This document shows positions 1 through 9,019 of a stretch of DNA of 64,000 nt, in pieces. Source of the stretch: Negadavirga shengliensis (GTDB lineage: Bacteria > Bacteroidota > Bacteroidia > Cytophagales > Cyclobacteriaceae). Position 1 is the first letter of the stretch. Each line of letters opens with the position of its first letter. Position numbers and translations under genes: made by a program. The notes under the pieces were generated by a model. That model did not search any database, had not been told where the DNA came from, and saw nothing but the letters and a program-made list of their open reading frames with translations. Where the stretch lies: NCBI RefSeq assembly GCF_042652345.1, contig NZ_JBHSJJ010000011.1, forward strand, positions 114,779 to 178,778, in the 5' to 3' direction.

Positions 1-1167
1 CTGAACCACTCCGGGAATATCCATGATGCCGAGGAGGCCGTCAGGTTGATCCATGCGCCCGGCCTCAACATCATGTATGGCGACAAGACAGGCAATATCG
101 CCTGGTGGGCCGCGGCCAAACTTCCCATAAGGCCGGAAGGTGTACACAGCAAAATGTTCATTGACGGCAGCAACCCGGCCAATGAGCCCATAGGGTGGAT
201 CCCTTTTGAGGAAAACCCCATGAGCATCAACCCACCCTCCGGCTTCATAGCTTCCGCCAACAACCAGCCGGACACCCTTCCCAACGGGATATTCTATCCC
301 GGTTATTATTATCCGGGGGAAAGATACCGCCGTATTGCCAAGGCCATTCAGTCAGGCACCGGCTGGGATGCCGAAAAAATAAAGGCGCTGCAGCTGGAAA
401 CCATCAATGACCAGCTTCCCGAAAATGCCCAAATCCTCCTGGGCTGCATCGATAAAGGAGCCCACCCGGATTTTCAGCCCATCCTCGACGCGCTTACCAA
501 CTGGACCGGCAGTCATGCCATCGGGGAGACCGCCCCTACCCTGTATTACAAATGGCTCTACCACACCCTGCATGGCATGATGGCGGATGAGTTAGGCGAA
601 GAATGGTTTCAAAAATACCTCAATACGTTCCTTTACATCCGCAGTACCCATTCCCTCTTAAGAGCAGCATCTTCGCCTTGGTGGAACAATATCCATACGG
701 AAACCAAAGAAAACCGGGATGACATCGTAAAGCGGTCCCTGGAAACGGCGTTGCAGGAACTGACGGATCAGTGGGGGAAAGACAGCAGGCAGTGGCAATG
801 GGGAAAAGCCACCTACCTGGAACATCCCCATGCTTTGGGAGCTAAAAAACCGCTGGATAAAATTTTCAATGTCAAGGCAGGTCCCGTTCCGGCCAATGAA
901 GAATCCATAAACAAGTTGTCTTTCCTGATAAATAAAGAAGGAAGGTATGCGGTAAAAGCCGGCCCGGCCCTGCGCAATATACTGGATTTCGCCCACGTGG
1001 AAAATGCCGAAGGCATCCTTCCTACCGGCCAAAGCGGCAACCTCTTCAGCCCCTTCTACCGGGACCAGGCGAAACACTACACCCAAGGCCGCTACCGTCC
1101 CCAGCTCATGAACAAAGCGGCTATTGAAAGAAGTACAGAAAGGGTGTTGCGGTTTGTGAAAAAATAG
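1..1167 (+). CDS. Penicillin acylase family protein, C-terminal part (5' end outside window)
   Basis: The reading frame is open from base 1, so the true start lies upstream and only about 388 residues are visible. The family is the S45 Ntn-hydrolases, which cleave amide bonds such as acyl-homoserine lactones or beta-lactam side chains and are usually exported to the periplasm. What is visible matches the C-terminal beta-chain: NIMYGDKTGNIAWW near the start, the GFIASANNQPD segment that corresponds to the conserved Asn-containing oxyanion region, and a late GQSGNLFSPFYRDQ motif typical of the family. The N-terminal nucleophile Ser is not in the window. The gene ends normally (RVLRFVKK) about 10 bases before a long G-rich repeat array. 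Substrate cannot be inferred. Confidence 0.88.
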   Translation: MNHSGNIHDAEEAVRLIHAPGLNIMYGDKTGNIAWWAAAKLPIRPEGVHSKMFIDGSNPANEPIGWIPFEENPMSINPPSGFIASANNQPDTLPNGIFYPGYYYPGERYRRIAKAIQSGTGWDAEKIKALQLETINDQLPENAQILLGCIDKGAHPDFQPILDALTNWTGSHAIGETAPTLYYKWLYHTLHGMMADELGEEWFQKYLNTFLYIRSTHSLLRAASSPWWNNIHTETKENRDDIVKRSLETALQELTDQWGKDSRQWQWGKATYLEHPHALGAKKPLDKIFNVKAGPVPANEESINKLSFLINKEGRYAVKAGPALRNILDFAHVENAEGILPTGQSGNLFSPFYRDQAKHYTQGRYRPQLMNKAAIERSTERVLRFVKK

Positions 1168-1176
1168 GGGGGATGG

Positions 1177-1946
1177 GGATCGGGAACAGGGAGTCGGGCG
1201 GAAACTTCCATTCACTTTTCACGGAGTATTCAGGAAATAGAGAACAGGGAACGGGGAACAGGGAATCGGGAACAGGGCGGAAACTTCCTGTTCTCTTTTC
1301 CCTATTCACTTTTCACGGAGTAATCAGGAAATAGGGAACAGGGAATCGGGTGAACCTTCCATTCGCTTTTTACTATTAAACTATTCACCGAAAAAGGGAA
1401 CAGAGAACAGGGAACAGGGAATCGGTTGAAAACTTCCTGTTCTCTTTTCCCTATTCACTTTTCACGGAGTATTCAGGAAATAGGGAACCGGGAACAGGGA
1501 ATCGGGTGACAAACTTCCATTCGCTTTTTCCTATTAAACTATTCACCGAAAAAGGGAACAGAGAACAGGGAATCGGGAACACGGGCGGAAACTTCCTGTT
1601 CTCTTTTCCCTATTCACTTTTCACGGAGTAATCAGGAAATAGGGAACCGGGAACGGGGGAACAAGGGAACAGGGAATCGGGTGACAAACTTCCATTCGCT
1701 TTTTCCTATTAAACTATTCACCGAAAAAGGGAACAGAGAACAGGGAATCGGGAATCGGTTGGAAACTTCCTGTTCTCTTTTCCCTATTCCCTATTCACGG
1801 AGTATTCAGGAAATAGGGAACCGGGAACAGGGAATCGGGTGAACCTTCCATTCGCTTTTTACTATTCACCGTTCGCGGAGTGTTCAGGAAATGGGGAACA
1901 GGGAACGGGGGAACAAGGGAACAGGAAATCGGGCGAAAACCTCCTA
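1177..1946. repeat. Family A G-rich repeat array, first part
   Basis: Tandem imperfect units follow the acylase gene. Two unit types alternate. One carries CCTGTTCTCTTTTCCCTATT, a TTTTCACGGAGTATTCAGG segment and a run of GGGAACAGGGAATCGGG type. The other carries TTCCATTCGCTTTTT, then ATTAAACTATTCACCG and AAAAAGGGAACAGAGAAC. Together they form a dimer of roughly 150-160 bases. G-runs spaced by four bases fit a G-quadruplex pattern. The AGAGAACAGG arm is complementary to CCTGTTCTCT, so single strands can also fold into hairpins. No gene is seen inside this part. Confidence 0.9.
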
Positions 1947-1950
1947 TTCC

Positions 1951-2334
1951 CTATTCACTTCCTTCCGCCTCTTTCTTAAGATACCTGATGTAGCCGTTGA
2001 GAATTTTTATCGCTCTTATCGTATCAAGGCGCAGAGACTGATAACTTTCTTCAGAAATATATTCAAGGTCTCTAGCTTCAATAAGGTGATCCAATATTTC
2101 CGAAAGAGAGCCTCTACTGTTATAGTAAAACCTTCTGCTGTCCAAAAAATGAAACCTACCCCATCCCTCAGCTATATTAGAAGTAGCGGATCTTGCCGCC
2201 CTTAGTATTTGGGAGTACAGTTCAAATCTTTCTTGTTTAGGCATAGCCTTAATGACCTCGTTCCAAAGCCTCCGCTTTAAACCATAGGCCGCTTGCCAAC
2301 ATTTCAAATCTTCAAAAGTTTCTGTTTTATCCAT
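1951..2334 (-). CDS. Four-helix bundle protein (S23/IVP family) inside the repeat array
   Basis: 127 residues, the usual length of the four-helix-bundle family first known from intervening sequences in 23S rRNA genes and structurally related to the Avd accessory proteins of retroelements. Diagnostic motifs are FEDLKCWQAA at the N terminus, RAARSATSNIAEGWGR in the middle, and a C-terminal YIRYLKK helix. The function is unknown in most bacteria; related Avd proteins bind nucleic acid and form pentamers. The gene is surrounded on both sides by family A repeats. Its last codons and TAG stop (reading GTGAATAG) lie in repeat-like sequence, which suggests that the array and the gene were joined after the fact or move together. 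No neighbour suggests a job. Confidence 0.88.
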   Translation of the reverse strand: MDKTETFEDLKCWQAAYGLKRRLWNEVIKAMPKQERFELYSQILRAARSATSNIAEGWGRFHFLDSRRFYYNSRGSLSEILDHLIEARDLEYISEESYQSLRLDTIRAIKILNGYIRYLKKEAEGSE

Positions 2335-2351
2335 ACCAATTTAGTTTTATC

Positions 2352-3292
2352 CGGGAATAGGGAACAGGAAACAGGAAATCGGGTGACAAACTTCCATTCG
2401 CTTTTTCCTATTAAACTATTCACCGAAAAAGGGAACAGAGAACAGGGAATAGGGAATCGGTTGAAAACTTCCTGTTCTCTTTTCCCTATTCCCTATTCAC
2501 GGAGTATTCAGGAAATAGGGAACCGGGAACAGGGAATCGGGTGAACCTTCCATTCGCTTTTTACTATTAAACTATTCACCGAAAAAGGGAACAGAGAACA
2601 GGGAATCGGGAATCGGGCGGAAACTTCCTGTTCTCTTTTCCCTATTCCCTATTCGCGGAGTGTTCAGGAAATGGGGAACCGGGAACAGGGAATCGGGTGA
2701 ACCTTCCATTCGCTTTTTACTATTAAACTATTCACCGAAAAAGGGAACAGAGAACAGGGAATCGGGAATCGGTTGGAAACTTCCTGTTCTCTTTTCCCTA
2801 TTCCCTATTCACGGAGTAATCAGGAAATAGGGAACCGGGAACAGGGAATCGGGTGAACCTTCCATTCGCTTTTTACTATTCACCGTTCGCGGAGTGTTCA
2901 GGAAATGGGGAACAGGGAACGGGGGAACAAGGGAACAGGGAATCGGTTGAAAACTTCCTGTTCTCTTTTCCCTATTCACTATTCACGGAGTAATCAGGAA
3001 ATGGGGAACAGGGAACAGGGAATCGGGTGAACCTTCCATTCGCTTTTTACTATTCACCGTTCGCGGAGTGTTCAGGAAATGGGGAACAGGGAACGGGAAA
3101 CAGGGAATCGGGTGGAAACTTCCTGTTCTCTTTTCCCTATTCACTTTTCACGCAGTATTCAGGAAATAGGGAACAGGGAACGGGGAACAGGGAATCGGGT
3201 GAAAAACTCCTGTTCTCTTTTCCCTATTCACTTTTCACGCAGTATTCAGGAAATAGGGAACAGGGAACGGGGAACAGGGAATCGGATGAAAA
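2352..3292. repeat. Family A G-rich repeat array, second part
   Basis: The array continues on the other side of the four-helix-bundle gene. The same dimeric units occur, and some segments (for example 2381-2560 compared with 1680-1850) are near copies of the first part, so whole blocks have been duplicated. At 3155-3242 the unit is exactly 87 bases, a multiple of three, which is why spurious reading frames stay open across several units. The array stops about 15 bases before the 3' end of the deacetylase gene on the minus strand. Confidence 0.9.
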
Positions 3293-3307
3293 TGCGACGA
3301 AAAAAAC

Positions 3308-4297
3308 CTACCCCCCCAACCTTAGTCCCAGATTTTTCATGGAAAGGGATGCCATTCCATATTCTTCCTGAAGCTTTTTGTAATGGCGCAACAAGGTTTC
3401 CAGCTCCCGGAAGGAATCCTCGGGAGTCAATGCAAAATTATGGGGATGCCACCAAAGATGATATATCCTGCCTTTTTGGGCCGCCTCTGACATTTCACTT
3501 TTGATTCTATGCGCTTTAAGGCTGTTGCTGATCGGACTCCTGGATTTTATGGGCCTCAAAAAGCGCGAAGCAGGCAGTACCCACAATCCTTCCCGATATT
3601 GGTAAACCTGGCTTCCACCGTAGGTTTTGTCCTTTCCCAAAGGCACAAGGCAGTCTGCGGTGCGAAAAATCTTCTTTGCCCATCCTTCGTGCTGGTTCTC
3701 CTGCCAATACCAGTCGGCAGGATTACCGCGAACCTGCGAAAAACCTTCCTCAAGACAGATATCCAGGTACTGAAAGTTGATATGGTTTCGGGGAAAGACC
3801 AACGAGGCAAGGGAAATCCCGAATTTGCTTTTTGCAATGTGCTGGCTGGCCTGTAGATCTGCCCGGAACTGCTCGGGAGACTGACCGGGAGAAAGCGTGT
3901 AGTAGTGGGCGAAAGTATGGCTGCCGATTTCCTGGCCGGGACAGTCCATGACCTGCCGGATCAGGTCCGGAGCAAAGTGCAAGTCTGGATCCAAGCCAAA
4001 TTTCCCAGCCCAATGGTATGCAGAAAGTTTTTCGTCCCTGTAGGTCGGTAAGATTTCCGGCTGAAAAGCCCTCCATTCTTCTTCATTATCGGCAAAAAGC
4101 ATACCCACCGTGGCCCAGGTGACCTCGACACCATACGCCTGAAAAAGTTCCAGCAAACCCGGGATCAGGGTTCTGGTACGTCTAAAATAATCCCGGTCTA
4201 CCCTGCCCCCAATTTTATCAAAAAGCCCCCAAAGCAGCTCAAAATCCAGGCTGATGGTCAAAATTCCATTGTTCTTATCGCCTAAACTGGTTTCCAT
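3308..4297 (-). CDS. Polysaccharide deacetylase family protein
   Basis: 329 residues without a signal peptide. SLDFELLWG near residue 20 supplies the paired acidic residues of NodB-type deacetylases, and IGSHTFAHYY near residue 125 supplies the HxxxH metal ligands. Enzymes of this carbohydrate-esterase-4-like family remove acetyl groups from N-acetylated sugars; the cytoplasmic location suggests action on a lipid-linked or precursor saccharide. It is divergent from the membrane protein that starts 24 bases away and lies at the outer edge of the polysaccharide locus, so a role in tailoring that polymer is likely but inferred. Its 3' end abuts the family A array. Confidence 0.83.
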   Translation of the reverse strand: METSLGDKNNGILTISLDFELLWGLFDKIGGRVDRDYFRRTRTLIPGLLELFQAYGVEVTWATVGMLFADNEEEWRAFQPEILPTYRDEKLSAYHWAGKFGLDPDLHFAPDLIRQVMDCPGQEIGSHTFAHYYTLSPGQSPEQFRADLQASQHIAKSKFGISLASLVFPRNHINFQYLDICLEEGFSQVRGNPADWYWQENQHEGWAKKIFRTADCLVPLGKDKTYGGSQVYQYREGLWVLPASRFLRPIKSRSPISNSLKAHRIKSEMSEAAQKGRIYHLWWHPHNFALTPEDSFRELETLLRHYKKLQEEYGMASLSMKNLGLRLGG

Positions 4298-4321
4298 GTA
4301 TGGATTTATTTATCTTTCGCC

Positions 4322-5530
4322 ATGATTGGTGCACTCATTCTGGTATGCTGTCTATTTGTGGCCAGTCAGCCTATTATCAACAAGCTGGCTGCGAAAAACA
4401 AAAAGATTCAGGTCAAGCTGATCCGGAACCTGTTTTGGTACCATATGTTTTTTGGTTTGGTGTATTATACCTATACGCTGTTCAACCGCTCCGATGCCAT
4501 TCGATATTACCAGATGGCCTCCAATCACTGGGGTTCCTGGCACGATGCTTTTTTTACAGGAACCGGTTTTATAGAATGGCTTGCCTATCCCTGGGCCAAT
4601 TTTCTGTTTTTTAATTTCGAGATGAGTATGGTGGTTTTTACCTGGATGGGCTTCTGGGGATTTGTGTGCTTTTATGTTTTCTTTAAGGAACAGCTCAGGA
4701 CCACCCCAAGGCTGTTTGGCTATGATCTGCTCCCCCTCATCCTTTTTTTGCCTAACATGCATTTCTGGACCGCATCCATCGGGAAAGGCGCTGTCATCTT
4801 TTTTGGCATCGGCATGTTCATGTACGGCCTCTCCGCTCCTTCCAAAAGGTGGGCCGCACTGGCAGCCGGTGGATTTTTCATCTATATGGTGAGGCCCCAT
4901 ATCCTTATTGCCATCCTGCTGGGGATGGGTGTCGGCTACGTTCTGGGCCGGGAAAAAACCGCCCTGTACAAGAAATACCTGGTTGCCGCAGTGGGCATCG
5001 TGTTGAGTTTCTACCTCTACAGTGACGTGATCAATTACCTCGGCTATGACCCTGAGAACTTCATCGAATCTTTTGAGGACCAAAACGTACATATCGCCCG
5101 CGAGCTACAGTACTCAGCCGGATCCGGCGTAAATATGGGCGGCTATAGCCTTCCCATGAAGCTGTTCACATTCTGGTTCCGGCCGCTGTTTGTCGACTCT
5201 CCCAATGTGCTTGGGCTGGCCGTCTCCTTTGAAAATGTGCTGTATCTGTTCCTGTTTCTGACGCTATTCCGAAAGGATTTCCTACGGTACATTGTGATAG
5301 CACCGGCCATGGTTAAAATGGCCGGGCTTGTTTTTGTTTCCGTGTCCATTTCCATGACCTATATGATGTCCAACCTGGGCATCATCATCCGGCAAAAAAG
5401 CCAGATCATGTATTTTATGCTGTTTGTGGTGTTGGCATTTCTGGACTGGAAAAAAGTAGAAGCCTATAAACAGTACCTCGTGAAAGTCCGCCGCCTTCAG
5501 GTCAAAAAGGAAAAGCTCAAGTCTATTTGA
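4322..5530 (+). CDS. Polytopic membrane protein, Wzy/GT-C-like
   Basis: 402 residues with about ten hydrophobic segments and a basic C-terminal tail (KVRRLQVKKEKLK). An early periplasmic-type loop contains FNRSDAIRYY, resembling the acidic motif of GT-C transferases and polysaccharide polymerases that use lipid-linked substrates. A large loop around residues 240-290 carries further polar residues. I do not recognise the exact family; a polymerase or glycosyltransferase acting at the inner membrane is the best guess from topology and from its place beside glycosyltransferase genes. It is the only plus-strand gene of the locus and overlaps the convergent glycosyltransferase by 8 bases at the 3' ends. 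Confidence 0.65.
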   Translation: MIGALILVCCLFVASQPIINKLAAKNKKIQVKLIRNLFWYHMFFGLVYYTYTLFNRSDAIRYYQMASNHWGSWHDAFFTGTGFIEWLAYPWANFLFFNFEMSMVVFTWMGFWGFVCFYVFFKEQLRTTPRLFGYDLLPLILFLPNMHFWTASIGKGAVIFFGIGMFMYGLSAPSKRWAALAAGGFFIYMVRPHILIAILLGMGVGYVLGREKTALYKKYLVAAVGIVLSFYLYSDVINYLGYDPENFIESFEDQNVHIARELQYSAGSGVNMGGYSLPMKLFTFWFRPLFVDSPNVLGLAVSFENVLYLFLFLTLFRKDFLRYIVIAPAMVKMAGLVFVSVSISMTYMMSNLGIIIRQKSQIMYFMLFVVLAFLDWKKVEAYKQYLVKVRRLQVKKEKLKSI

Positions 5531-6677
5531 CCGCCACCCCTTTACGCTCCAACACCTGACCATAAAGCCCCTCTATGGCCTGCACCATTTTTTCCAGGCT
5601 AAAATGCACCTCCACCCTTTTTCTGGAGGCTTCGCCAAATGCCCGGCGTTTTTCCTTATCCCGGACAAGATCCAAAACCAATGGCGCCAATTCCCGATGG
5701 TTTTCTATCTCACAGAGGTATCCTTCCATTCCATGCCTGACGACCTCCCCTATGCCTCCGGCCCTGGTCGCCACCACAGGCAGGCCACAGGACATTGCTT
5801 CCAGCATGGCCACCGGCAAGCCCTCATAAGCGGATGAGCTCATGTAAATATCCATGGCAGAAAGAAACGGGACAATCTCCCTTTGCATCCCGATGAGGTG
5901 AAAACGGGCAGCCTGTCCGGAATCTTCGATCTGCCTTTCTATCCTTTGCTTCCACTCCCCCTCCCCCACAAGGAGGAAATGGGTTTCTGGATGATGCCGA
6001 AGTATCTCCAAAGCCTGTTCCACCCAAAGCCAAAGCCGCTTTTGGGACCGGAACACCGCCACTTTCCCCACCACAATGGCCTGTTCAGCAATGCCCAGTT
6101 CCCGCCGCACCCTGGTCCGGGCCATTAGATCTTTTTTGAACTTTTCCGTATTCACTCCGTTGGGAATGGTTTTCAGCAGCAAGGGAGGCGGCACGGTCAA
6201 GGGGGCAAAAAACAGATTGAGACGCGTGGACAAAGCCACCTCGTTGGAAACAAAAACGGCAGCGTCCTGCAGTTTAAACGTGAGTCTGTTGCCCCAGTAG
6301 GAAATCCTGTTGTACCGTTCCCAGGTATTGTGTTCAGTATATATCAAGGGGATGCCTGTTTTTCTTCTGACCAGTCTCCCCAAAATGCCCGCCCAGGGAA
6401 GGTGGCTGTGAACCAGGTCAATATCATGCTGCAAGATAAATTCCTTCACCTTCTTCACTTGCCATAAAAGCCCAAGATTGCCGGAGGGGACATATACCAC
6501 ATGCACCCCGGCCGCTTCCAGTTCCCCCACCACATTGCTTTCCCTGTGATAGAAATACATGCAGAAAAACTCAAAGCCATCGCTATGCAACGCTGCGGTC
6601 TCGGGAAGCAACTTCTCCGCCCCTCCCCTGCCCAGGGATTTGATTAAGTGTAATATGCGGGTTTTATTTTTGGGCAT
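5523..6677 (-). CDS. Glycosyltransferase family 4 protein
   Basis: 384 residues from the ATG at 6677, where the family-typical N terminus begins (ILHLIKSLGRGGAEK). The frame is open for another 67 codons upstream, but those codons consist of repeat sequence (families C, A and B) and are very unlikely to be native protein. Two Rossmann lobes are visible; the C-terminal lobe has the EX7E motif in YEGLPVAMLEAM followed by GLPVVATRAGG, the nucleotide-sugar binding region. GT4 enzymes are retaining transferases; donor and acceptor cannot be read from the sequence. It is probably a cytoplasmic enzyme of the polysaccharide pathway and is the most downstream glycosyltransferase of the minus-strand block. 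Confidence 0.9.
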   Translation of the reverse strand: MPKNKTRILHLIKSLGRGGAEKLLPETAALHSDGFEFFCMYFYHRESNVVGELEAAGVHVVYVPSGNLGLLWQVKKVKEFILQHDIDLVHSHLPWAGILGRLVRRKTGIPLIYTEHNTWERYNRISYWGNRLTFKLQDAAVFVSNEVALSTRLNLFFAPLTVPPPLLLKTIPNGVNTEKFKKDLMARTRVRRELGIAEQAIVVGKVAVFRSQKRLWLWVEQALEILRHHPETHFLLVGEGEWKQRIERQIEDSGQAARFHLIGMQREIVPFLSAMDIYMSSSAYEGLPVAMLEAMSCGLPVVATRAGGIGEVVRHGMEGYLCEIENHRELAPLVLDLVRDKEKRRAFGEASRKRVEVHFSLEKMVQAIEGLYGQVLERKGVAVK

Positions 6678-6679
6678 TA

Positions 6680-6765
6680 TGGTGGGGTGGTTGGGGTAGT
6701 TGTTGGAGTTGCCGGTTTTTAGGGTTGTCATGGTTGTCGGGGTTGTCATGGTGGTGGGGTTTAGG
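6680..6765. repeat. Family C GTTGTC short repeats (copy 1)
   Basis: A run of imperfect 9-10-base units of the type GGTTGTCATG / GGGTTGTCATGG lies directly upstream of the glycosyltransferase start at 6677. The same unit occurs upstream of the exporter permease start and at 25278-25322. When read in the gene frame it gives TTMTTPTTMTT. It is followed within 15 bases by a family A half unit and then by family B palindromes. Confidence 0.7.
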
Positions 6766-6816
6766 TTTGGGATGAAGGGAACGGGGAATGGGGAATCGAA
6801 CGAAAACTCCGTGTCC

Positions 6817-6876
6817 GTGTCCTGTGTCTCCACAGGACACATAATGCGCGTTAACTGGTCTGTGGGGACACAGACC
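6817..6876. repeat. Family B REP palindromes downstream of RAYT
   Basis: Two palindromes are present. 6817-6840 begins GTGTCCTGTG and ends CACAGGACAC. 6857-6876 is GGTCTGTGGGGACACAGACC. Both share a CTGTG-N4-CACAG core, and they bracket the 3' end of the RAYT gene together with the copies upstream of it. A degenerate family A half unit (about 6775-6808) abuts them. Confidence 0.85.
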
Positions 6877-6888
6877 ATGGATTCGGAT

Positions 6889-7446
6889 TCAAAAGCGGTC
6901 CATGTAATGTGTCAAAAAACCAAATTTATCCACACCTGTCCCATAAAATGCGGATGAAGACCATTGGTAGCTTTCAGGACGGTTGGCCAAATTCCAATGC
7001 TTCTGTAAGGGATTATCGTGCAGGTATTTCAGTTTCTGCTCCACTTTCCATCTTGCATCCATCAAGATCGCCAAAGGGTCACGCTGCCATAACCTGACTT
7101 TCCGGTCCGGTTCATTCACCCTCAACGCCGAAAATGTTCTGGGATGATTGGTTTTAATATCCCCCGTTATCAAATGACTGGTGAATTTATTGAAACTGGC
7201 GTGTGGCATTTCCTTGCCATTGGGTTCCTTCATCTCCCAAACTACGTGAAGGTGATTGGGCATGATGACAAAACCGTACACGGCAATCATCCCCCTTGAC
7301 ACCAGTTCACCCCAAGAAGAGAGAATAATCTCTTTATACTTGTTCTTATAGAGTAGCCTTTTCCAACCTACAACGGTATCCGTCCAAAAGTAAACCTGGT
7401 CGTATTCCATCCTTGAATTACGACGGGCTTTCTCCGGTAAACCCAT
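6889..7446 (-). CDS. REP-associated tyrosine transposase (RAYT, Y1 HUH-like)
   Basis: 185 residues. IMPNHLHVVW holds the HUH-type metal-binding pair (H65, H67), and KYLHDNP about 80 residues later corresponds to the conserved tyrosine helix, followed by the ESYQWSSSAFY motif typical of RAYTs. These single-strand DNA transposases cut and join at REP hairpins and are thought to spread REP elements. Palindromes of family B lie on both sides of the gene, which fits a REP/RAYT module. The start at 7446 is the first ATG; M13 (MEYDQVYF) is a plausible alternative because family members begin near that motif. All key residues are present, so the protein may be active. Confidence 0.92.
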   Translation of the reverse strand: MGLPEKARRNSRMEYDQVYFWTDTVVGWKRLLYKNKYKEIILSSWGELVSRGMIAVYGFVIMPNHLHVVWEMKEPNGKEMPHASFNKFTSHLITGDIKTNHPRTFSALRVNEPDRKVRLWQRDPLAILMDARWKVEQKLKYLHDNPLQKHWNLANRPESYQWSSSAFYGTGVDKFGFLTHYMDRF

Positions 7447-7512
7447 ATATTAACATTTAAAAGTACTGTAAAAGTTAAAGATAACAATTTACGATCAAAA
7501 TCTTTTCCTCCC

Positions 7513-7571
7513 GTGTCCTGTGGAGACACAGGCCACAATATATCACCATGGCCTGTGTCTCCACAGGACAC
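7513..7571. repeat. Perfect 23-bp inverted pair of REPs upstream of RAYT
   Basis: 7513-7535 and 7549-7571 are perfect reverse complements of 23 bases with a 13-base AT-rich spacer (7536-7548). Each arm itself contains an imperfect CTGTG...CACAG palindrome. This is the head-to-head arrangement of a BIME (paired REP), close to the RAYT start. Confidence 0.9.
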
Positions 7572-7593
7572 TCATACGGTTGATTGAATATTT

Positions 7594-7636
7594 GGTCTGT
7601 GGGGACATACATACAGGTCTGTGGGGACACAGACCT
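7594..7636. repeat. Family B REP palindromes between RAYT and the next glycosyltransferase
   Basis: A partial copy GGTCTGTGGGGACAT starts at 7594, and a complete palindrome GGTCTGTGGGGACACAGACC spans 7617-7636. The spacing between partners is short, as in the other clusters. Confidence 0.85.
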
Positions 7637-7673
7637 GGGGAGGGGAATGAAAAGAACATTTTTTGCCTCTATT

Positions 7674-8768
7674 TCAAATCACTTTCTCATACAGTTCTTC
7701 AAAACGTTGGACAATGGTATTAAGGTGGTAGTGCTTTTCGACCAGAAACCTCGCATGGGAAGTGATAGCATCTAATTGATTTGGAGTGGATTGCAAAATT
7801 TCCCTAATGGCTTGAATAAATTCGAACTGATCATTTTTTGGAACAAGCCATCCGGTTTGTTTGTGAATCAACACCTCTCCTATCCCTCCTACGTCATAAG
7901 CCACCACAGGAACGCGGCAATACATGGCTTCCAAAATAACCCCTGGTAGTCCTTCTATTCTAGAGTGCACAAGCAGGCCTTTTGCCCGGGCCAAGACCGG
8001 AAATATATTTGTCTGATTTGGAACTAATTTCACCTGGTTTTCAAGCCCCTTTTTCCGAATAGCCACTTTTAACTGGAACTCCAAGGGACCCGATCCGACA
8101 AACAAGAGATTTAAATCAGAAAATTCTTTCATTATCTTGGAAAAAAGATCCAGCAAACCCAAGGGGTCTTTTTCAGGCACCAAACTCCCTATTTGGATAA
8201 GATAATTTTCAGGTAAGCCGGTGATTCGGATCGGTTCGGCGATTTTATCCTTTATTTCCCCGGGCGCAATTCCAATCGAAATGATACTTGATATCCGGTT
8301 CTGGTATTTAAATGTGTGATGAAAATCCCTGCGAGACGATTCTGATACGGACACAACTGCGGTGGTAGCATTAAGCAGCCATTGGTTAAGAGCCCTGTGC
8401 AACCTTCCCCGGATAAAATCCCCCATTTGATTTGCATTACGGTAAACAATAGGTGTTTTCCAATGAAATAACTTTTTGGAGAAAACTGCGAATTTAAGCG
8501 TATCCGCGGCATTCGCCTGGATCAAGTGAGGCTCAAATTCTTTAATAATTTGTGAGAACTTGTGCCATGCACGTATGTCTACAAACCTTTGTTTGGGCAT
8601 ACGATTCAAATCTACCTGATTGTCCAAAAATCGAAGCTCGGTGTCTCCCTTGAAAATACTGACCACCATGACTTCATGTCCCTTCTTCGTCAATTCCTCC
8701 GCCAGTTGGGCTGCAAATATTTCAGCGCCGCGACGCTGCGGTTTTTGAATAAGCTGGATGATTTTCAA
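7674..8768 (-). CDS. Glycosyltransferase family 4 protein
   Basis: 364 residues covering both GT-B lobes. The N terminus (KIIQLIQKPQRRGAE) is the expected first strand and Gly-rich loop. The C lobe has IGSLVPEKDP, LLFVGSGP and the EX7E motif in IEGLPGVILEAM followed by RVPVVAYDVGG. It is a retaining nucleotide-sugar transferase of unknown specificity, cytoplasmic or membrane-associated. REP clusters lie on both sides, so it is not tightly coupled to its neighbours, but it is co-oriented with the polysaccharide block and probably belongs to it. Confidence 0.9.
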   Translation of the reverse strand: MKIIQLIQKPQRRGAEIFAAQLAEELTKKGHEVMVVSIFKGDTELRFLDNQVDLNRMPKQRFVDIRAWHKFSQIIKEFEPHLIQANAADTLKFAVFSKKLFHWKTPIVYRNANQMGDFIRGRLHRALNQWLLNATTAVVSVSESSRRDFHHTFKYQNRISSIISIGIAPGEIKDKIAEPIRITGLPENYLIQIGSLVPEKDPLGLLDLFSKIMKEFSDLNLLFVGSGPLEFQLKVAIRKKGLENQVKLVPNQTNIFPVLARAKGLLVHSRIEGLPGVILEAMYCRVPVVAYDVGGIGEVLIHKQTGWLVPKNDQFEFIQAIREILQSTPNQLDAITSHARFLVEKHYHLNTIVQRFEELYEKVI

Positions 8769-8800
8769 ATGATAGCGGTTAAATAACTTTTCACTCCCGC

Positions 8801-9011
8801 TGCATGTGTCCTCACATGCAGCAATATATCATCATGTGACCCTTCCCGTGTCCTGTGTCTTCACAGGACACGTCATGTAACACTCCCCGTGCCCTATGTC
8901 TTCACTTCACAGAACACAAATCATGGTAACTGGTCTGTGAAGACACAGACCAAGGTAAATATACATTAATGTTCCGGTCCGTGAGAACATAGGTCTGTGA
9001 GGACACAGACC
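8801..9011. repeat. Cluster of family B REP palindromes
   Basis: Five or so palindromic units fill this gap. 8801-8820 is TGCATGTGTCCTCACATGCA. 8848-8871 starts GTGTCCTGTG and ends CACAGGACAC. A degenerate copy lies near 8890-8915. 8932-8951 is GGTCTGTGAAGACACAGACC, and 8992-9011 is GGTCTGTGAGGACACAGACC. Arms covary (TCTT/TCCT loops differ while the arms stay complementary), as expected for elements that act as hairpins. Confidence 0.85.
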
Positions 9012-9019
9012 TGGGGTGG

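Noticed and set aside
3027..3371. Open frame across the family A array reading NREQGTGNRES... as a protein
   Set aside because: The frame stays open only because the local unit is 87 bases, a multiple of three; the same text occurs in other frames and arrays, so it is repeat sequence.
4352..5092. 246-residue minus-strand frame inside the Wzy/GT-C-like gene
   Set aside because: His- and Lys-rich translation of antisense membrane-protein codons; the plus-strand protein has clear membrane helices.
6678..6878. Native N-terminal extension of the GT4 protein
   Set aside because: The 67 codons consist of family A, B and C repeats, and the typical GT4 start begins at 6677.
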